Part shown: one piece after another, positions 59,406-64,000 of the stretch
How positions within the stretch are numbered: position 1 is the first letter of the stretch
How the letters are laid out: each line of letters begins with the position of its first letter
DNA from: Nereocystis luetkeana
Taxonomy: Eukaryota > Sar > Phaeophyceae > Laminariales > Laminariaceae
Reading direction: 5' to 3'
Assembly (NCBI GenBank): GCA_031213475.1
Contig: JARUPZ010000020.1
Span: forward strand, 2,100,975-2,164,974
Length of the DNA: 64,000 nt
Position numbers and translations under genes: made by a program
Notes under the pieces: generated by a model
Told to the model about the DNA's origin: nothing
Database searches by the model: none
What the model saw: the letters and a program-made list of their open reading frames with translations, nothing else

Positions 59406-59847
59406 ATATATAAGGAAATGCCGTAAATTGGATATACCGGTACGCTTTGAAGCAAAAAAGTGAAAGTTTCCACCCGGGTTTTTCGAGATAGACCCTGAAA
59501 ATGGCGCACGCGCCCCGTGAACCCTTGTCCAAGTTTTGGATGAATGTTTTTTTTTTTTTTTTTTTAAATTGTTTCGACGTGTAGTTGGGGTTCCAGGAAA
59601 CCCTACTATCCCAAATGACCCCGGCATCCCAAATGTCAGATGGGGCAAAAAGAAGAAACTATTCAGATTTCGGCAAGGGCTCCTATAGCACGTGCGCAAC
59701 AAATGAAAGCCTAACTTGGAAACCCGCGTGGACCTTCGATGCGGAGCCACGATGGGGTATTGGACTTTTGAACCAGCTCGCAGCCTCTGACCTCAGGAGG
59801 TATAATCCAAGAGCGTACAAGTCTCAATTGAAAGCGTGCAAATCCCC

Positions 59848-59956
59848 TCTTACGGGGAACCATAGTTAATAGGACCAAATATTGTTAGTAAAAATTGTTA
59901 AATATATAGTTTTTCATCTATGCCATAGGTCCTGTTAACTATGGTCCCCCGTAATA
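59848..59956. mobile_element. MITE-A copy 26
   Basis: Complete, intergenic. Confidence 0.85.
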
Positions 59957-61334
59957 GGAGTATGGGGATCTGGTGGCATTTTGCTTTGCTGGCGAGCGGC
60001 TGTTGAAGCTTCAGTTGGTAGTAGTGTCACTGAGTTCATTCCGGCGGGTGATCCGATGCCTCCTTTATCCTTCTGAGACTTGAGCGGGCAACAGTGATGA
60101 CGAAAAGTGTGACCATGATATGATAGCATCGGTACACTGCTTGCTTGGGAGACGGTAATTTTGGTATCCGGAGTACAACGCAAGGACTCGAACGACAAGG
60201 GCGCAGACAGCACGGCCCGTCTTGCACTGCCGCATGCTCACTCTGTACGACTCGTCTACAGGGCACGACGCCAGACTTACCCTTATCTTGGCCGCCATCT
60301 CTGGCTCCCAAACGGCAAATCGGAAGTAGAAATAACAACAATAGGAAGATGCGTTGCAGTGGGTTCCGAGGGGGGGTGGAAAACGTTGTCTAACAGGTGT
60401 CAAGGTGAGGAATTTGCTTATGAAGAGTGGAGCAACACTCTTTTTTTGTTTTGCCTGACCTCAGGGCGCAAGCCCCGGAACCGAGGTCGAACTCGTCCAA
60501 CGCAGCCCTGTGGCGAGCTGAAGCATGCGACAAATGCTGTGTTTGAGAAAAATGGTCGAAGCAAGAAAGGGTTTCACACGCTGTATGTAGAACGTCCCGG
60601 CGGACTGTTCAAAAGCGGTTGTGGTGGCAGACTCACTCACCTTTTTCGCGCGTATATTTCTTGATTCCATGATAAATGATGTGCTGCTGACGCCATACAC
60701 ACAGTTTTTCAGCAAAAGTACACTCTCGTACATGGTATGTACGGGAATGTGTTTTCGTATTTCTTTCGTAGACAACCTTCACCGCCTTTGGTCCCGAACC
60801 TGGCGGAACGGTGGCTTGATTGTCAAACTTTGAATCTTGGCCGCTCTGAACCTGCACCACTAGCAGACCCATCACGCTGGCAGAAAACACAGCACATAAA
60901 TCCAGAAACGAGCCGCATATTTTGTCAATCTAGAAACGAACGGCATACACTCACAAACAAACTGTGCAACCGAATAAAATTTAGTAACAAATGGCACTTG
61001 TAAATTTAGAATCAAGCCACAATTACCGCTATAGTCTAGTGAGAAGTACCCCCTTTTTCTCAACCTGACTCTACGCCCAAGATCGAAAGCTGGCGGGGCA
61101 GTGAGCTACGACACACAAAGTGCCGAGTCCCATTCAAAAGTGCAGCATCGTGTCAAACCGCGCACAAAGTAATATTTCGACTGACTACTCAAACTGCATC
61201 TCGAATGTTACCACGAAACTCGAACTGCAATAGTAGTTTCTGTAGGGAACATGCCCGCGTCTTTCGAAAGACGCGCCAAGAACATGCTACTATACTGGAA
61301 TACTGGTACACTGATACACTTGAAGCGTCTTCGA

Positions 61335-61581
61335 GGCGTTCTACGGTAGAGGTTCACCCTAAATTTTCCGAGGCTCCCCCTCACTTAAGGAGCTCCATGC
61401 CTCACCCAACTACTGACCTCAGCAAAAATCAAATTGCTTCTCAAAGAAAAACCCTATACTCCAAGTATACGAAAACGTCATTAAAAAAAAAAAGATTGAC
61501 GTTCCGAACATTTTGGGTTAAGGAGGCCCGTCATTTAGAAAGAAAAAAGCGGAAATGTGCTACCTCTATCGTCGAACGCGT
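61335..61581. mobile_element. MITE-C copy 3
   Basis: Inverted ends GCGTTCTACGGTAGAGGT and CCTCTATCGTCGAACGCG; lies in the 3' flank of kinase 2. Confidence 0.8.
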
Positions 61582-62575
61582 CCTTCGTGAAGAGCAATCT
61601 GAGCAACAGTCGACAAAAATCGACAAAAATCAACTGAACCGTCATCGCGAAGAAGATTATGAGCAACAGCCGACGCAAATTGGTGAACTCAATTGAAGCG
61701 ACTTCACGAAGCAGAATATGAACAGCAGTCGACGCGAATCAATGGGGCTCACTTTAAGCATATTTACGAAGACTAACATGAGCAACAGCCAATCCGAATC
61801 ACCGAGCCTTCGGAGAAAGCGTAAATGAGATCATACTCGACGGCGCGAGAAAAAAACGCAAGCCGGGAATCACATCGGCGGGGAAAATAAGGTATGCTGT
61901 CTAACGTCTAGCCTGACGATAACGCGCGTGGGGCGGTAAGAGTATCATCAAACATTCCTACGTACTTGAAAGCTGACAGCGACTCTGGAGCTACCACAGA
62001 TTTGCGGATAGATACCCCGAGCCGTCTTCAAAACGACTTTGGCAGTGGTTCCGCTCGTGCCTTGTGTGCCCGCGGAGTCCACATTCAACCTAACACTCCC
62101 GATTCCCAACCTGACTTATGGGAATATCGTCGTCCGATATGGCAGCATTCACCATGGCACGCGCTTAACGGATGTGAGTACACACAAATAATACTGCCAA
62201 GACCGTCCTACCTCCCTTTGAACGCACGAGGAGCAGGAAGCTCTTTGTACACTATGCTGGCTCCGCCGAGCTCGAATGTAACGTTAATATGGACTTGGCC
62301 TGGCCTTCACACACGACTCGACGACCCCAGCCGTTCTCACAGGGCGCGACTACCCCAGCCACTCGCCCGTGGTGTCAACGAAATCAGTGGACAACCAGAA
62401 CCACGTCCTAAACTCGAAACTTTTATTACGCGAAAGCCTGAATTCCGGAGCCCATCGCATAAAACAGTTGGGAGTCGGGATAGAGCCATACGCGACAACA
62501 TCATGCCCTCCGCCTACCCGACGTCAACGTAAACAACGCGATTCGGGACCCACCCTCCCTCTAGTAAAACACGAC

Positions 62576-63980
62576 TCACGCGTGGCGCTTGGCCTCCTCT
62601 CCATCCCCCGTTACACCGGACACGACATCCTTCTCCTGCTCGTTTCTCACTACCGGCGCCGTTACGCGACGTCGTACCCCACGCCTCCTGCCCTGAGCCA
62701 GGCGCGCTTTCTCGGCACTCATCTCGAACTCTCTCGCTGACACGGCCTCCGCGGCCATTGCCCTGGTTTCGATAGCCTTCTCCGGTCCACCAAGCCATGG
62801 GTGCTCGGCGGCGTCGTGTGCAGAAAGCCGTTTCTCCACATCTGGTTCCAGGAGCTGCCAGAAGGAAATTGAGGTAAGAAGCCGGGCTTGGGCTTGAGCA
62901 CTACAGTAGGTCATGTAAATTGCGTAAGAGGATCTCGCACGTGCAGAAAATGAGATCCGACCGTGTCACATCGCGTGCAGACCCGTGGCCCGATCACCCG
63001 TGCAAAAATACATCAGGTGGAGCGAAACAGAACCCCTGTATGACCTCAGCGTGCCGTGTGTTGTCCTTCAGAAGACACACGACTCACCTTCGAAATGAAG
63101 CTCTTGCCGTCCGTGGAAACGAGCTGGTCGTCGAAAGAAAAGGTGCCAGAGACGATATTGGCCCGCTCCTGAATGTCCGCGCTTAGGATATACTTCAGCT
63201 CAAGGCCTTCCTCTTGCGCCGGAACCTCAGCCGCGCTTTCCTTGGCCTCGTCCTGTCCGATGTCGTTTCCATCCTCTTCGCTGAAGACGGGCCTTCAGAG
63301 CGAATAGAACAAAGCGAGAAACCAAAACGTTAATTAAGGGGCGAGCAACGAATGTCTGACAGTATTACAGCACTCGATGTTTCGCCTGCTGTCACGATGT
63401 GGCTGTTAAATGAGGGCAAGCACCGGACGATGCACTCTTCTTGGGGGGGGAGGGGGGGGTGTGTGTGTGTGAAAGAGTAGAAACACGGCCACGCTGTCGC
63501 CTCGTGTCAAGAGAGGGGTAGCAGGCGTCGCATGTATTCATGTTGCGCCTCCTACCGCAATTTGATATAAACGAGACAATCCATGCAGCGGAGAGCGGGA
63601 AGAGTGGAAATCTCCCTGCTGACCAAATTTGCAGCGTTTGCACCAACCCAAAATCTCGGTGGTACATCTCGCTACCAGCTCGAAGTTTTAAACGTTTGCG
63701 CTCTCCTTTAATGAGCATGGAATGTTCTGTTAACCCTCCGCAAAAACCGTGTTGCTCGGAGCTTTGGACTTTCACAATCTCTGCGAGGAGACTGCAAGGT
63801 TCTGAAACAGTTTACCCGTACGAAAAATCGTTGTGACAGCAAGAAATTGAATCATCCCAACCTGAAGGGCGTCTTGTCGTGGATCAATTCGTAGGTGATC
63901 ACGCCTAGTCCCCATGTGTCCACCTTGAAGCTGTAATCCAACCTCCCCTCACCCTGCACCTGTTCTGGCGACATGTACGC
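62576..63980 (-). CDS. Paralogous protein kinase, C-terminal three exons (5' part outside window)
   Basis: Exons 63980-63862, 63292-63088, 62854-62576, matching kinase 1 exons 8, 9 and 10 in order, phase and near-identical size (119/119, 205/196, 279/291 nt). They encode AYMSPEQ (APE motif), DTWGLGVITYELIHDKTPF, an acidic linker ending FDDQLVSTDGKSFISK, then LLEPDVEKRLSAHDAAEHPW and a basic/Ala-Glu tail. It reads toward kinase 1, so the two form a head-to-tail tandem pair. The exons with the ATP site and catalytic loop lie beyond position 64,000, so activity cannot be judged here. Confidence 0.85.
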
Positions 63981-64000
63981 CTACCGAAACGAAACGGGTA

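Larger units (their letters stand above)
60330..64000. repeat. Segmental duplication, copy 2 (kinase 2 C-terminus and 3' flank)
   Basis: Collinear partner of 36.3-42.2 kb. Its 3' flank is more compact and contains a MITE-C copy at 61.3-61.6 kb. Shared blocks include GTGTCAAACCGCGCACAAA-like sequence at 61.15 kb and GCACGAGGAGCAGGAAGC-like sequence at 62.2 kb. Confidence 0.7.

Overview
This window is nuclear DNA from a eukaryote with long, spliceosomal-intron-rich genes. Exons of 55-480 bp are joined by GT-AG introns, with donors mostly GTGAGN or GTATGT. They lie in a sea of short non-autonomous transposons, microsatellites and minisatellites. Exon GC-richness, intron style and protein families fit a protist alga, perhaps a photosynthetic stramenopile, but nothing in the sequence fixes the taxon. 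There are no bacterial features, rRNA genes or CRISPR arrays.

I rebuilt four genes by chaining exons whose splice sites and phases agree. (1) The minus strand from 23,485 down to about 1,201 carries an exosome core subunit of the RNase PH fold, RRP45/EXOSC9-like. Seven exons are well supported and three C-terminal tail exons are tentative. One intron has a clear GC-AG border. (2) The plus strand, 23,956-34,012, is divergent from gene 1 across a 470-bp shared promoter region. It is a seven-exon gene (about 756 aa) with a low-complexity Lys/Ala/Pro-rich N-terminus and a class I methyltransferase-like core with an NPPF motif. (3) The minus strand, 49,975-39,711, holds a ten-exon protein kinase (about 618 aa) with all catalytic motifs. 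(4) The minus strand from 62,576 beyond the right edge holds the last three exons of a paralogous kinase. Kinase exon sizes, introns and 3' flanks are duplicated (about 36.3-42.2 kb against 60.3-64 kb), and a decayed kinase exon sits at 56.3 kb between them. Unassigned exon-like segments occur at 51.5 and 54.1-54.4 kb.

Region by region: 0-23.5 kb is gene 1, mostly introns packed with MITEs and satellites. 23.5-34 kb is the divergent pair's second member. 34-39.7 kb is repeats and duplicated flank. 39.7-50 kb is kinase 1. 50-62.5 kb is mainly non-coding, with duplications and uncertain exons. 62.6-64 kb is the kinase 2 C-terminus.

The repeat content is the most unusual part. One 110-bp MITE family (MITE-A, TA target site, TTACGGGGG termini) has 26 copies. 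Several are nested in other elements in ways that show empty-site, TA duplication and element ends exactly. The window is also peppered with tiny TA-bounded palindromes (TATTAATA, TACAGTA/TACTGTA, TACCAGGTA/TACCTGGTA). Several occur as insertions relative to MITE consensus sequences and look like transposon excision footprints; TATTAATA is what MITE-A excision would leave.
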